Positions 1-9,878 of a stretch of 64,000 nt of DNA are shown here, piece by piece. Where the stretch lies: positions 434,001 to 498,000 of the forward strand of contig OX044365.1 of NCBI GenBank assembly GCA_943846755.1. Reading direction: 5' to 3'. The position numbers and the translations under genes are program-made. This stretch comes from UBA8752 sp002336475 (GTDB lineage Bacteria; Bacteroidota; Bacteroidia; Flavobacteriales_D; Sanyastnellaceae). Each line of letters begins with the position of its first letter. Position 1 is the stretch's first letter. The notes under the pieces are model-generated. The model did not search any database and was not told where the DNA came from. It saw only the letters and a list, made by a program, of their open reading frames with translations.

Positions 1-1040
1 TGCTAGATTCGTTCACACTGATCGCTGGTCCTTGTAGCGCAGAGTCCAGAGAGCAGGTATTGGCTGCAGCTTCCGGTCTTCAAAATGCAGGCATTTCATA
101 TTTCCGTTCAGGAATTTGGAAGCCCCGCACCCGCCCTGGCGCCTTTGAAGGTGTTGGGCATACGGGCCTGCCTTGGCTTCAGGAAGTACAGTCCACATTT
201 GGCATGAAAGTCTGCGTTGAAGTGGCCCAACCCCGTCATGTGGATGCCGCTCTAAAAGCGGGCATTGACATGGTGTGGATAGGGGCGCGCACCACGGCCA
301 ACCCCTTTCAAGTTCAGGAACTGGCCGACTGTTTGAGAGGAGTCAACATCCCTGTTGCCGTCAAAAACCCAACCCAACCTGATTTGGCATTGTGGTCCGG
401 CGCATGCGAACGCTTGTCCGGCGCAGGCGTTCGTCAGCTCTCTGCCGTTCATAGGGGGTTCACGGTTCACGGACAGAAGAAATACCGCAATGTCCCGTTG
501 TGGCAAATCCCCATTGATTTTAGAACCGAACATCCTGAAATCCCTTTGCTCAACGACCCCAGTCACATCACAGGCAAGCGCGACATGGTGCCAGATGTAG
601 CACAAATGGCGTTGGATTTGGGATTTGACGGATTGATGGTCGAGGTCCACCCCACACCTGAATTGGCATGGACCGATGCAGCACAGCAGGTGACACCTAA
701 ACGGTTTTTCGATATTATTAAAGGTCTGGAGTCCAAGATTCAAGGCAACGGAAAGGGCCGAGAAGGGTTGTCGACACTTCGTGCTGAAATTGACATGATT
801 GATGAAGGACTGGTTGATTTGCTCGTCCGCCGAATGGGGATCTCTGAGGAGATTGGGAGGTATAAAAAGACCCATGGCATGACCATCCTTCAGATTGCCC
901 GTTGGAATCAAATTCTAGAGCAAAGCAAATCCGCTGGTTCAGAACAGGGATTGTCAACTGGTTTCGTTGAAGAGGTGTTCAAGGCCATCCACCAAGCTTC
1001 TATTGCCGCTCAACAAAAGGTGTCACGGGACAAAAATTGA
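1..1040 (+). CDS. Bifunctional DAHP synthase / chorismate mutase (5' truncated)
   Basis: The reading frame is already open at base 3, so the true start lies before the window; 345 residues are visible. The first part carries the DAHP synthase signature IAGPCSAESREQV, then VKNPTQPD, HRGF and LNDPSHITGKR, all typical of type I-beta (KDO8P-like) DAHP synthases, which condense PEP and erythrose-4-phosphate in the first shikimate step. The last ~90 residues form an AroQ-type chorismate mutase (LRAEIDMID, LLVRRM, RYKK, RWNQILE), which converts chorismate to prephenate. This synthase-first, mutase-last order is known from Bacteroidota, where the mutase domain can also take part in allosteric control. 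Upstream neighbours (perhaps other aromatic genes) are not visible. Very sure of both domains; the exact start is unknown. Confidence 0.95.
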   Translation, partial: LDSFTLIAGPCSAESREQVLAAASGLQNAGISYFRSGIWKPRTRPGAFEGVGHTGLPWLQEVQSTFGMKVCVEVAQPRHVDAALKAGIDMVWIGARTTANPFQVQELADCLRGVNIPVAVKNPTQPDLALWSGACERLSGAGVRQLSAVHRGFTVHGQKKYRNVPLWQIPIDFRTEHPEIPLLNDPSHITGKRDMVPDVAQMALDLGFDGLMVEVHPTPELAWTDAAQQVTPKRFFDIIKGLESKIQGNGKGREGLSTLRAEIDMIDEGLVDLLVRRMGISEEIGRYKKTHGMTILQIARWNQILEQSKSAGSEQGLSTGFVEEVFKAIHQASIAAQQKVSRDKN

Positions 1041-1170
1041 GGCAGGGCGCAACATGGTAAAGGAGCCTTTTTTGGTGGGGGTTCTCTTTTGTACATGACT
1101 GTGAAAGTCTTGTAGCTATAAGACACCAACGGAATAAAGGCTCCATGTTTGCACCCAACAACTGGTCTGT

Positions 1171-3555
1171 ATGAAGAGGGAATGTTTTTTGGTGCTCTCC
1201 TTGGGAATGGTTCTTGGTATAGGCACGTCCTATGCTCAAGGGTCAGGTTTCACGTTAAGCGGATACGTAGAGGATGCCAACAGTGGTGAGTCGTTGCTCG
1301 GGGCTACAGTCTGGCATGCTTCGAGCTCTTCGGGTACTACAGCCAACATTTATGGCCATTACAGCATAGCACTGCCTGCAGGAGAGCAAGAAGTGCTGTT
1401 TTCTTATCTCGGCTACACCCCTCAGAAAATCGCCATCAACCTCAAAGGAGATGTAAAGCTGGACATTAAGCTCACAGCTGGCCTGGAATTGGGCGAAGCT
1501 GTGGTGGAATCCAGTGCCTCTGAGCGCATCGAAGAGCAGGTGCAAATGTCCAAGATTGATGTCCCTATTGATCAAATTAAGCGGCTACCCGCCATTGCGG
1601 GTGAAGTGGACCTTTTGAAGAGTTTGCAGCTGCTTCCCGGGGTGCAGTCTGGCAATGAAGGTTCGAGCGGCATTTATGTCCGAGGTGGCAGTCCTGATCA
1701 GAATCTCATCATGTTGGATGGTGTTCCCTTGTACAGCGTGAGCCACCTCTTTGGTTTTTTCTCTGTCTTCAACGCCGATGCTGTCCGAAAAATCTCCATC
1801 ACCAAGGGGGGCTATCCTGCCAGATTTGGCGGCCGTTTGAGCTCCATTCTTGAAGTCACCATGAAAGAGGGGCACAAAAACGAAGTGCACGGAGCGGGGT
1901 CTATTTCTATGCTGGCTTCCAAGCTCACCTTAGAAGGTCCCATTGCCAAGGACAAGGCTTCCTTCATGATCAGTGGACGTCGGACTTACCTGGACCTGTT
2001 GCTCAACCCCATCATCCAGGCTTCAAACACCGAACAATCCTCTGTAGACCCTGCCTATTTTTTCCACGACTTAAATGCCAAAGTCAATTGGCGCATTGGG
2101 GCAAAGGACAGGATATACCTGAGCACATTTCAAGGGCTGGATGATTTCGGATTGAAATCCAAAGACAGCTTCAACAATTCGACAGAAGAAATCGACCTCG
2201 GATTGGATTGGCGCAACTCAGTGCTTGCATTGCGTTGGAACCACGAGTGGCGTGCCGACCTTTTTAGCAATGTGACCTTGATGAAGAGCCGGTACGATTT
2301 CAATACTGGTTTTGACTTCAAGTCTACCGAGCAAGATGGGGGCGCCGAAATCACCTCCCGTTTCGCTTCGCTTTACAATTCGGGCATTCGGGATCTTGGC
2401 GGCCGAATCGACTTTGACTTCACGCCCAATAACCGCCACTTTGTGCGTTTTGGAGGCAACCTCACCCGCCACCGCTTTCAGCCCGGCGCTACACAGGCCA
2501 TATTGGATTTCGGGGACGAATTCAGCTTGGACACCACCATTGGCTCTCCCAACTTGTTTTCCACGGAGTCTTTTGTTTACCTCGAGGATGAAATCAACCT
2601 CGGAGAGGACTTGACGTTAAATGTGGGCGGGCATGCTTCTGCCCTGTTTGTAGAGGGGGTGAACTACTTCTCCTTTCAACCGCGGCTGGCACTCAACCGG
2701 CGGTTGCCGAGCGGCATCGCCTTGAAGGCTTCTTATGCCGAAATGACGCAGTTTGTAAACCTTCTGACCAATGAAGGGTTGACCCTCCCCACCGATCTGT
2801 GGCTTCCTTCAACCGCTCAGATTCGACCACAGCAAAGTTGGCAAGCTGCCATCGGAGCTGCCAAAACTTTGGGGGAAATTGAGGTCAGCATTGAGGGCTA
2901 TTACAAAGAAATGGAGGGGCTGCTTGGCTACAAGGAAGGGGCCAGTTTCGGTTCTGCAGCATTCAACCTTTCGAGCAATACCACTTGGGAAGACGAAGTG
3001 ACACAAGGTGAAGGGCGCAGTTATGGTGCAGAAGTTCTGTTTCAAAAGAAACGGGGCCGTACATCTGGATGGTTGGGGTATACGTTGAGCTGGACCGACC
3101 GTCAGTTTGATGACGTCAACAATGGCCAGCGGTTTCCATTTACCTATGACAGGAGACACGACCTGTCAGTGGTGTTGATCCATGACTTGAGTGACAAATG
3201 GACCCTCAGTGGCACATGGGTTTATGGCACTGGAAGGGCTTTGACACTCAATGAAGTGACTTACGCCAGTGTGATCCCCGACTACGAAGGAGGGTTGAGT
3301 CCAATCTCCCTGGACATCCCATCGAATCGGAATGCCTTTCGAATGAGCCCTTATCACAGGCTGGATTTAAGTGCAACCCGGACCAAAGTGAAAGAGAATG
3401 GTGAAAGGTCACTGGTTCTCAGCGTTTACAACGCCTACAACAACCTGAACCCCTTCTTGGCATTGCCTGGAACTGCGGATGATGGTACTCGGGTCATCCG
3501 AGAATATGGTTTGTTTCCCTTTATTCCTTCAATAGCATGGCAATTCAGCTTCTGA
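1171..3555 (+). CDS. TonB-dependent outer-membrane receptor with carboxypeptidase-like N-terminal domain
   Basis: A 794-residue outer-membrane receptor. A signal peptide ends near residue 22 (TSYAQ). It is followed by a CarboxypepD_reg-like domain (about 27-105; GYVEDANSGESLLGATV) and a TonB plug (about 140-230; GIYVRGGSPDQNLIMLDGVPLY), then a beta-barrel ending in an aromatic residue (WQFSF). It is shorter than SusC proteins, and the partner is a DUF4249 lipoprotein rather than SusD, a pairing common in Bacteroidota. The substrate cannot be read from sequence; peptides, metals or small organics are all possible. The next gene starts 19 bases before this one ends, so the two are surely co-transcribed. 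Confidence 0.93.
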   Translation: MKRECFLVLSLGMVLGIGTSYAQGSGFTLSGYVEDANSGESLLGATVWHASSSSGTTANIYGHYSIALPAGEQEVLFSYLGYTPQKIAINLKGDVKLDIKLTAGLELGEAVVESSASERIEEQVQMSKIDVPIDQIKRLPAIAGEVDLLKSLQLLPGVQSGNEGSSGIYVRGGSPDQNLIMLDGVPLYSVSHLFGFFSVFNADAVRKISITKGGYPARFGGRLSSILEVTMKEGHKNEVHGAGSISMLASKLTLEGPIAKDKASFMISGRRTYLDLLLNPIIQASNTEQSSVDPAYFFHDLNAKVNWRIGAKDRIYLSTFQGLDDFGLKSKDSFNNSTEEIDLGLDWRNSVLALRWNHEWRADLFSNVTLMKSRYDFNTGFDFKSTEQDGGAEITSRFASLYNSGIRDLGGRIDFDFTPNNRHFVRFGGNLTRHRFQPGATQAILDFGDEFSLDTTIGSPNLFSTESFVYLEDEINLGEDLTLNVGGHASALFVEGVNYFSFQPRLALNRRLPSGIALKASYAEMTQFVNLLTNEGLTLPTDLWLPSTAQIRPQQSWQAAIGAAKTLGEIEVSIEGYYKEMEGLLGYKEGASFGSAAFNLSSNTTWEDEVTQGEGRSYGAEVLFQKKRGRTSGWLGYTLSWTDRQFDDVNNGQRFPFTYDRRHDLSVVLIHDLSDKWTLSGTWVYGTGRALTLNEVTYASVIPDYEGGLSPISLDIPSNRNAFRMSPYHRLDLSATRTKVKENGERSLVLSVYNAYNNLNPFLALPGTADDGTRVIREYGLFPFIPSIAWQFSF

Positions 3556-4493
3556 AACACAGCATTTTCCTGGCCTTAATGGTGGGCCTTGTGGGGTGCG
3601 AAAAATGGGCCGACGGAGTGGTCCGCGAGATCGATTTTCCGGAGCACACTCCTCAGTTGGCAGCCACCGTCAATTTGTTTGCAGGAGACACCAAAGCCAT
3701 CGCGGCCTTGCATCAAACTGCCAGCACCTTGGATGCAAACGACGCGGTCATTCCAGAGGGGATCACCGCCCGAATCGAAAAAGAGGGTGACGTGCTCCTA
3801 TCGTGGACCCCTTCGGACACGGCGTTGGTGGGGACAGATTGGGACAGCCGCACCATGCATGTTTTGGATTTGTCGGCTCCTCTGGCCCTTCCAGAGGGGG
3901 AATTGGACCTCGTCGTTGAGGCTCCTGGATTCGAGCCCTTGACTGCAACCGCAGTGCAACCGCCAGCGCCCATCTGCACCGTTGGGTTTGAAGAAGGTGC
4001 TGACACCACATTCGATTTTGGTGATCCTGTTGTGGTTGACCGTTTTGAGTTGGATGTTCTGAACCGTCCGGGCATTCGAGATGTCTATGGCATTCAACTG
4101 CACGAAGGCTACGTTTATGCTCCAGGTGACACCACCTGGCAATTGGTGGGCATTGGAGACGATGATTCGGATCTCGAGCCACGCACCACTTTCAATCAGG
4201 CTTGTTACTGTTTGCTTTTGGATGACCAAGGGTTGGATGCTCAGTCTCTCGAGGATGTGTTCATTGACCGAAAGCGTTGGGTTGGCTGGTATGGGGAACC
4301 TGAGGGAGGCGATGTCCTGAGGATGAAAGTCGTTTTGATGGATGAACCCTTGGCACAATTCTACCGTTCACTGGAAACCCATTGGGAAACACAAGACAGC
4401 TTTTTTGCCAACCCCTCCTCCATCTACAGCAACACCAGCACAGGCTACGGCATCTTTGGACTGGGTTCTTCTGTGGAATTCTTTTGGGAGTGA
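3537..4493 (+). CDS. DUF4249-family surface lipoprotein
   Basis: A 318-residue lipoprotein with a clear lipobox (LVGC, Cys21), so it is lipid-anchored after export. The body is beta-rich and fits the DUF4249 family: an N-terminal Ig-like half, then a second half that ends with the family-typical NPSSIYSNTSTGYGIFG stretch. DUF4249 proteins normally sit next to a TonB receptor without SusD and are assumed to be its surface partner; the biochemical role is unknown. The start overlaps the receptor gene by 19 bases, supporting a functional pair. Family assignment is by overall pattern and context rather than by catalytic residues. Confidence 0.85.
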   Translation: MAIQLLKHSIFLALMVGLVGCEKWADGVVREIDFPEHTPQLAATVNLFAGDTKAIAALHQTASTLDANDAVIPEGITARIEKEGDVLLSWTPSDTALVGTDWDSRTMHVLDLSAPLALPEGELDLVVEAPGFEPLTATAVQPPAPICTVGFEEGADTTFDFGDPVVVDRFELDVLNRPGIRDVYGIQLHEGYVYAPGDTTWQLVGIGDDDSDLEPRTTFNQACYCLLLDDQGLDAQSLEDVFIDRKRWVGWYGEPEGGDVLRMKVVLMDEPLAQFYRSLETHWETQDSFFANPSSIYSNTSTGYGIFGLGSSVEFFWE

Positions 4494-4520
4494 TGCCCCG
4501 GGTTGTCAGTACTTTGGGAC

Positions 4521-7397
4521 ATGACCCAAACCTGGCGACCCTCCCTTTGCTTGTCTGTGTTGACCCTGTTGTTTTCGGCCTTAAATGGCCAAAACAGCAC
4601 CGTAAACATCACTGTTGATGGACTCGCTGCGGGCGATGTTGCTGCGTTGACCCTGGAACGCGGTGTCGGCGGATTGTTTGACGCCACAGTGATCGGGCAA
4701 GGTGTGGATGTTCCTGTGCCGCATTCTTTCGAAGTAGAGGCTGGTCCCTGGATGTTGTCCTTGGATGCGCTTGGCTACATCACTCCTGCTGCGCAAACCA
4801 TAGAGGCCGATGGAACGGTGAATGTGACCTTGGATGTCGCCGCACTACAAGGTGACAGCAGCACATATACGTTCACTTGGGAAGAGGATGGGAGCTTTGC
4901 TGGTCATGCTACGGAGTTCGTGCCTGCTGATCCTCCCGTGATCGAAGTGTTGGGCGCCTCGTATGACGTCCCTGCAGGATTCAGTGCCCAGACCCTCTTT
5001 CAGCAATATGGATTTGTCTTGGACGACCAAGAATTGGCATGGACCACAGACGACGCATTTAAACTCCACCAGACCATTTCGTCCCTGCCGTATCCCCGTG
5101 TAAATGCCGACGAGGCTGGAACCCCGGTTTTGGCGTTATGGCGGTTGACAGAGGACATGCTGGACGGCGACTACATGGCAGAGACCATTGCCGGTACAGA
5201 AGTCATCACCATCTCCAAGGACGCCTTCACTTATGCTGCTCCGTTGGTCGTCAATTTCGATGGCGATCAAGGGCAGTTCTTTAGCCGCCGATTGTTCAAG
5301 GCGCTCCTGTCACACCTCACCAACGGAGGCTCCGAAGCCGGACTTGTCCAAAACATCGCTTCTGAGCGCTACGGCGTAGAATTCATGACGCCCAGTCCTG
5401 AGCTTGAAGACTTGATGAGCGAGACCCAAACGAATTTTCAGCCCTTCCCCGCTTGGGAGAAGCTGCAGATCATGGGCATGCTCGAAGAATTCCCTGAGGG
5501 CATGCGCAAGCAAGACGGATTGTCCAAATTGGTGAGGCGCATCAACGGACAGCCCAACCCCTTCTACCCCACCGCCCCAGCCATCGCGTGGACGGGCATG
5601 GAGACCATTGAGTGGATGGAAAGTGGGTTTGCCAACTTCTCCATGGACTACATCCACCGCTTGATCCTGCACGAAAAGGCCCACTTCCTTTGGGAGTACA
5701 CCTTTGACGAAGACCTCAGGGCTGACTGGACTTCATTGGGGGAATGGTTTGAAGACCCCAACGCGCCCAGTGGATGGAGCACGACCCTGACCACCGAATT
5801 CGTCAGCGCTTATGCCCACGCCATGAACCCCAACGAGGACATGGCCGAAAGCATCGCCTATTACATCTCAAATCCGCAAGTGCTGATGACACATGCGCCA
5901 GACAAATACGACTTCATCCGAGATCGCGTGATGCACGGTGCGCGTTATGTAGCGATGATCACGGAGGAATTGACGTTTGAAGTGTTGAACCTGTTTCCGG
6001 ATTACACCTACCCTGGCAAAATCGTCGGCACCGATGTTCAGGTCAACGGAAACCCCAGTGATGATAAAGTACTGACCCTGACCATCCACCTGCACAGCGA
6101 CGACCCCGCCCAAGATGGGGCCGTGAGTGGGCAGGTCCGGTTTGTCAGCGCGGTAGGCACCATCTTCGACATGTGGCTGTCCCCTGCAAACGGAAGCAGC
6201 GACTCTGTGTTGACGGGCACATTGACCCTCAACAAGCACATGAAGTCCGGATGGTGGAACTTCGATGGCCTCCACATCTGGGATGCCGTGGGCAACGACC
6301 GTTATGAGAGCCCCGCTACCATCGGTTTGCGTCTGTTCCTCAACAATCCCTTGGAGGACATCACGCCTCCCGAGTATATCGATGATTCCTTTGTGATAGA
6401 GGAAGTCGCTGGCATCCAAGTCGGGGACGGCACCGACGGCCCTGCAACCGTTGATGGCATTCAAATCGAATTTGACACTTGGGATAAAATTCCCCTGAGC
6501 CGTGGATTGACCCGCATGACCTTTCCCACCATGGATCCAGATTACGGACACCGGTATTCCATGGACATCCAATCGAATGCGTTTGAAACCAATGGTTACG
6601 AGGAAGTAAAGCACCACGAGATGGTATTGCCTGTCCCCCACTACTTTCCCACGGGTCACTATACCGTGAACTTCTCTGCTGCCGATGACGTGGCGGGCAA
6701 TTCCAGCGCCATCTATTTTACCGGAGACCCCAATTACTCCAATGCTGATGGGGTGCACATCTTCGCCGAAGACCGGGATTCAGTCTTTATGGAAACAGCA
6801 TACCCCGACCTGTTGGCTCCTGAGGTGGATTTGAACAGCTTTTCAATTGCAGCGACGCCCAGCAATCCTGATCTCCCCAATGGAGAAACTTTGGTGGAGT
6901 TCACTTTGGCGTTTCAGGACACCAGTGACTTTGATGGATTTACTTCAGGTGTTCGGGACCTCACGTATACCCTGAGGGATCCTCTGGGTGATGAGTTTCA
7001 CTTCAATGCTTGGGAGGAGTTTGGCGGTGCCAACTTCTTTTATGCGGTTTACCCACCTGAAGGGGCGAACACCTGGGCTACCGCAACCTTGACGGCACTT
7101 TTGCCGGCAGGTTCTGCACCCGGAACATGGGGGGTGTCTGCCATCGCCATTCGGGACCGCGCCCTCAATGTGAAGCGGTACAGCTTTGTAGAATACGTGC
7201 AGTTCGTTTTGGATGAGGCCGATTGTCCCGCTGATCTGGATGGCAATGGCCAAATTGGTGTACCGGACTTGCTGATGGTGCTCGCTGAGTTTGGCTGTCT
7301 GCAAGACTGTGGAATTGCGGACATCGATGGAAATGACCAGGTTGATGTGGGCGATGCGCTGTTGTTCCTCGCCGACTTCGGATCGGCCTGTGACTGA
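4521..7397 (+). CDS. Large secreted protein with HExxH zinc-protease motif and dockerin-like C-terminus
   Basis: About 958 residues. I chose the ATG at 4521 over a TTG at 4503 because it begins directly with a signal peptide (RPSLCLSVLTLLFSALNGQ). An Ig/carboxypeptidase-regulatory-like domain follows (about 25-110). Residues 384-388 read HEKAH, an HExxH zinc motif, and about 50 residues on is NPNEDMAE (Glu439-Glu443), a plausible third zinc ligand as in gluzincins of the anthrax-lethal-factor-like (ATLF-like) type. Beta-sandwich repeats fill residues about 490-890. The C-terminus has two dockerin-like calcium loops (DLDGNGQIGVPDLL and DIDGNDQVDVGDAL). No ordinary T9SS CTD is obvious, so the dockerin-like tail may be the sorting or attachment module. 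Protease activity is inferred from the motif only. Confidence 0.75.
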   Translation: MTQTWRPSLCLSVLTLLFSALNGQNSTVNITVDGLAAGDVAALTLERGVGGLFDATVIGQGVDVPVPHSFEVEAGPWMLSLDALGYITPAAQTIEADGTVNVTLDVAALQGDSSTYTFTWEEDGSFAGHATEFVPADPPVIEVLGASYDVPAGFSAQTLFQQYGFVLDDQELAWTTDDAFKLHQTISSLPYPRVNADEAGTPVLALWRLTEDMLDGDYMAETIAGTEVITISKDAFTYAAPLVVNFDGDQGQFFSRRLFKALLSHLTNGGSEAGLVQNIASERYGVEFMTPSPELEDLMSETQTNFQPFPAWEKLQIMGMLEEFPEGMRKQDGLSKLVRRINGQPNPFYPTAPAIAWTGMETIEWMESGFANFSMDYIHRLILHEKAHFLWEYTFDEDLRADWTSLGEWFEDPNAPSGWSTTLTTEFVSAYAHAMNPNEDMAESIAYYISNPQVLMTHAPDKYDFIRDRVMHGARYVAMITEELTFEVLNLFPDYTYPGKIVGTDVQVNGNPSDDKVLTLTIHLHSDDPAQDGAVSGQVRFVSAVGTIFDMWLSPANGSSDSVLTGTLTLNKHMKSGWWNFDGLHIWDAVGNDRYESPATIGLRLFLNNPLEDITPPEYIDDSFVIEEVAGIQVGDGTDGPATVDGIQIEFDTWDKIPLSRGLTRMTFPTMDPDYGHRYSMDIQSNAFETNGYEEVKHHEMVLPVPHYFPTGHYTVNFSAADDVAGNSSAIYFTGDPNYSNADGVHIFAEDRDSVFMETAYPDLLAPEVDLNSFSIAATPSNPDLPNGETLVEFTLAFQDTSDFDGFTSGVRDLTYTLRDPLGDEFHFNAWEEFGGANFFYAVYPPEGANTWATATLTALLPAGSAPGTWGVSAIAIRDRALNVKRYSFVEYVQFVLDEADCPADLDGNGQIGVPDLLMVLAEFGCLQDCGIADIDGNDQVDVGDALLFLADFGSACD

Positions 7398-7420
7398 ACA
7401 TCGGAGACTACCTTCGGGCC

Positions 7421-8461
7421 ATGCGTTTTGTATTTGCCCTCATTTCTCTTTGTGCAGGTCTTGCGGCACAAGCCCAGACTCCAAACAACATCGAAGCGGT
7501 TGAGTACGACCCCGATGGAAACCGCTGGTTTGTAAGCAATGGCAGCAGCCTGCTCGTCACCGAGGACCAAGGTCAGACGTGGTCATTCTTTGGTGAAGCG
7601 GTGGCTTCACATGGCATGGAGGTGATGAACGGCGCCCTTTATGCCATCGGCAATAACGTCATCCGTGCCTACGACTTGGCGTCCGCTGAGCTGATGGGAT
7701 CTCTGGTGATTCCCGGCGTTGGCTTTCTCAACGGCATGGGCAACGACGGCGCTGGCCTTCTTGTAATCAGCGATTTCCAAGGCAGCAGGATCTTCGCCGT
7801 CAACGCAACAAATCCAGCAGAAATGTCATATTCACAATTGACTGGGAACTTAGGGGAGGCTCCCAATGGAGTGGTCGTAGACACCGACAACAACAGGGCC
7901 ATTGTCGTGTGCTGGGGAAACAACGCTGACATCCTCGCTGTGGATTTGGAAAGCGGCGATGTGAGCACCTTGGTCGATGGCTCAGGATTGGGCAACCTCG
8001 ACGGCATTGACGGCGACGGGAACGGCCAGTATTATGTGAGTTCATGGTCACCGACCCGAATCACGCGTTACTCTGAGGAATTCTCGGTTTCAGAAACTGT
8101 GGTGACTGGGGCAGCAGGCCTATCTAGCCCGGCTGACATCAGCTACGCGTTGGGATTGGATACGCTGGGTGTCGCCAATTCCGGCAACGACAATGTCACA
8201 TTCCACGGTTTTGGGGACCCCGCGAGCAACGTGGCTGAAACCCTTGGGTTTGATGTGCGTCGTGCGGGAAATGACATGCTCATTGACATGCCTGTCGGAC
8301 GCATGGTACACCTGACTGCATTTGATGCTGCGGGAAGAATGCTCGTGCAGCGCTCAGAATTCCTTCCTTCTGGTCAGTTTCGCTGGCCTTGGCCCATTGA
8401 AGGGCACATGACGGGTGTTGTCCAACTCCGTTCTGGAGGTGATGTCAAAAGCCTCCGTTGA
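7421..8461 (+). CDS. Secreted SMP-30/NHL-like beta-propeller protein with degenerate T9SS tail
   Basis: A 346-residue exported protein. A signal peptide (MRFVFALISLCAGLAAQAQ) leads into repeated blade-like segments (GNRWFVSN, NGVVVDTDNN, NLDGIDGDGNGQYYVSSW) that resemble SMP-30/gluconolactonase or NHL beta-propellers. The last ~70 residues look like a weak T9SS type-A sorting domain (LTAFDAAGRMLVQ followed by a short VVQLRSGG strand). It sits 23 bases after the dockerin-like protein and is likely co-transcribed with it. I cannot identify catalytic metal ligands, so a binding role is as likely as a hydrolase. It ends one base before the convergent barrel gene. Confidence 0.7.
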   Translation: MRFVFALISLCAGLAAQAQTPNNIEAVEYDPDGNRWFVSNGSSLLVTEDQGQTWSFFGEAVASHGMEVMNGALYAIGNNVIRAYDLASAELMGSLVIPGVGFLNGMGNDGAGLLVISDFQGSRIFAVNATNPAEMSYSQLTGNLGEAPNGVVVDTDNNRAIVVCWGNNADILAVDLESGDVSTLVDGSGLGNLDGIDGDGNGQYYVSSWSPTRITRYSEEFSVSETVVTGAAGLSSPADISYALGLDTLGVANSGNDNVTFHGFGDPASNVAETLGFDVRRAGNDMLIDMPVGRMVHLTAFDAAGRMLVQRSEFLPSGQFRWPWPIEGHMTGVVQLRSGGDVKSLR

Positions 8462-8462
8462 C

Positions 8463-9275
8463 CTATTTGGACTTCAATTTGATGCGGTAGCGCCACTGAA
8501 GCCCTACCGTCCATTCAACTGCGCCTGATGGTCTGAGGTCGTCTAGGTCTGCTCCCACTTCAAACAGCGTCATGCCTTCAGGAGCAGGGTTGTAGCGTGC
8601 TTCTGAATCCCGCTGGATAAACACCTTGAGCTTTTGTCGTTTACCGGTCTTGGTTCCCGTGGCCAAGCGGACCCTCCACGTTCCGTCAGGTACCCACCCA
8701 TCGGGCACCTCGGAGATAAAGCGCTCTATGGATACCACCGGGTCCCATTTGAATCCTTTGATGTTGTAACCGACTTCGCCTTTGAAGCGCCATGCTGCTT
8801 TGGCGGGCACCTCTTCGGGATCACTGCCATCTTTGGTTTTAACTGCGGTCTGTTTCTGATACCGAATGCGGGTTTCAAAGTCCCATCTGCCAGCGTCCAT
8901 TGAAGCTCCGTGTTCTATTTGCCACCGCAGATAACGGTCAACACCTTGGATGTCTCCCTTCCTGTCAGGACGCGAGGTGCGGCGGACTCCTATTCCCAAT
9001 GATTGGGCTTTGCTCACGTCATTCCACTGGGGACTCCATGCGCAACCCAGTTGCAGCAGATGGCGGTCAAATTCTGAGAAATCACGGTCCCAACGCCATT
9101 GCTGGTTCATCACTACAGAAACCCCTTTCAAGGGCTTAATGCCGAGTGAAATGCCCGTCCACCCTCTCCATACAGTCGTATCAGTGGCTCCTTCTGAACC
9201 GGGCGGTGGATTGATGACCTGAGAATGCACCCCACCTCCTGCCACAAGTGCAATCAACAGCAGGACATGCTTCAT
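8463..9275 (-). CDS. DUF2490-like outer-membrane beta-barrel protein
   Basis: A 270-residue exported protein: signal peptide (MKHVLLLIALVAGGGVHSQ), then alternating strands with many Trp/Tyr/Arg residues (QQWRWDRDF, WDFETRIRYQKQ) and a C-terminal strand (WTVGLQWRYRIKLK). This fits the DUF2490 group of small outer-membrane barrels. It is the last gene of a long minus-strand operon and overlaps DUF4956 by 4 bases (ATGA), so translation is probably coupled. Being tied to a polyphosphate polymerase and DUF4956 suggests a role in the same envelope process, but the function is unknown. Confidence 0.7.
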   Translation of the reverse strand: MKHVLLLIALVAGGGVHSQVINPPPGSEGATDTTVWRGWTGISLGIKPLKGVSVVMNQQWRWDRDFSEFDRHLLQLGCAWSPQWNDVSKAQSLGIGVRRTSRPDRKGDIQGVDRYLRWQIEHGASMDAGRWDFETRIRYQKQTAVKTKDGSDPEEVPAKAAWRFKGEVGYNIKGFKWDPVVSIERFISEVPDGWVPDGTWRVRLATGTKTGKRQKLKVFIQRDSEARYNPAPEGMTLFEVGADLDDLRPSGAVEWTVGLQWRYRIKLKSK

Positions 9276-9871
9276 ACGCTGTCGCTGGGGTCAATGTGTT
9301 CGGAATGGTCTTCGCCTTTGTAAGAAACCTTGATCACTGCGGTCTCTCTGAGCAGGTCCACATTGCCGATTTCCATCCGCTCAACTTCCTCTCCGATGCG
9401 TTCAGACAAGTCGGCGCGCAGAGCTTCACGCTTGTCTTTTTGTAAGTATTCAATGCGATCGTACACCACGCGTTTCGTCACCAAGTGCTCCACAAACATC
9501 AAGCGCTCTAATGCAAAAGCCAAGAACCAAATGGAAGCATTGCCTATGACCACTGGCCATTCCCCCATGGCACCTGGCGCCAATGCGTTCATGACCGCCA
9601 AGGCAATGACCACAAACAAATACGTCATCTCGCGAATGGGTACCACATTGGTGCGGTAGCGGATGATACCAAATATGGCGAACAGCCCCAGAGCGAAGGC
9701 CAGGTCGAGTTCCACTCCGATCAACATGCGGCACAACAAGAAGATGGACGCGCTCACCATCATAAAGGTGAACACGTAATCCCGGCGCTTGGCCTTGGAT
9801 TGGTAGATCATTCTGACGATGATCCAGCAGGATATCAAATTGGCTGCGAAATGCAGTGCGATTTCAGTCAT
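9272..9871 (-). CDS. DUF4956 inner-membrane protein
   Basis: A 199-residue membrane protein; the ATG at 9871 is chosen because it lies 7 bases after the VTC stop and gives the family-typical N-terminus. Four or five membrane segments occupy roughly residues 1-125, including FALGLFAIFGIIRYRT, the hallmark of DUF4956. A basic and acidic cytoplasmic tail (about 135-199) contains a predicted coiled stretch. DUF4956 is regularly encoded beside VTC-type polyphosphate polymerases in bacteria, where it may anchor the polymerase or pass the product across the membrane (inference). It overlaps the downstream barrel gene by 4 bases. Confidence 0.85.
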   Translation of the reverse strand: MTEIALHFAANLISCWIIVRMIYQSKAKRRDYVFTFMMVSASIFLLCRMLIGVELDLAFALGLFAIFGIIRYRTNVVPIREMTYLFVVIALAVMNALAPGAMGEWPVVIGNASIWFLAFALERLMFVEHLVTKRVVYDRIEYLQKDKREALRADLSERIGEEVERMEIGNVDLLRETAVIKVSYKGEDHSEHIDPSDSV

Positions 9872-9878
9872 GTTGCGG

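Noticed and set aside
5868..6758. A 296-codon minus-strand open frame
   Set aside because: Shadow of the large secreted protein; no signal, domain or promoter.
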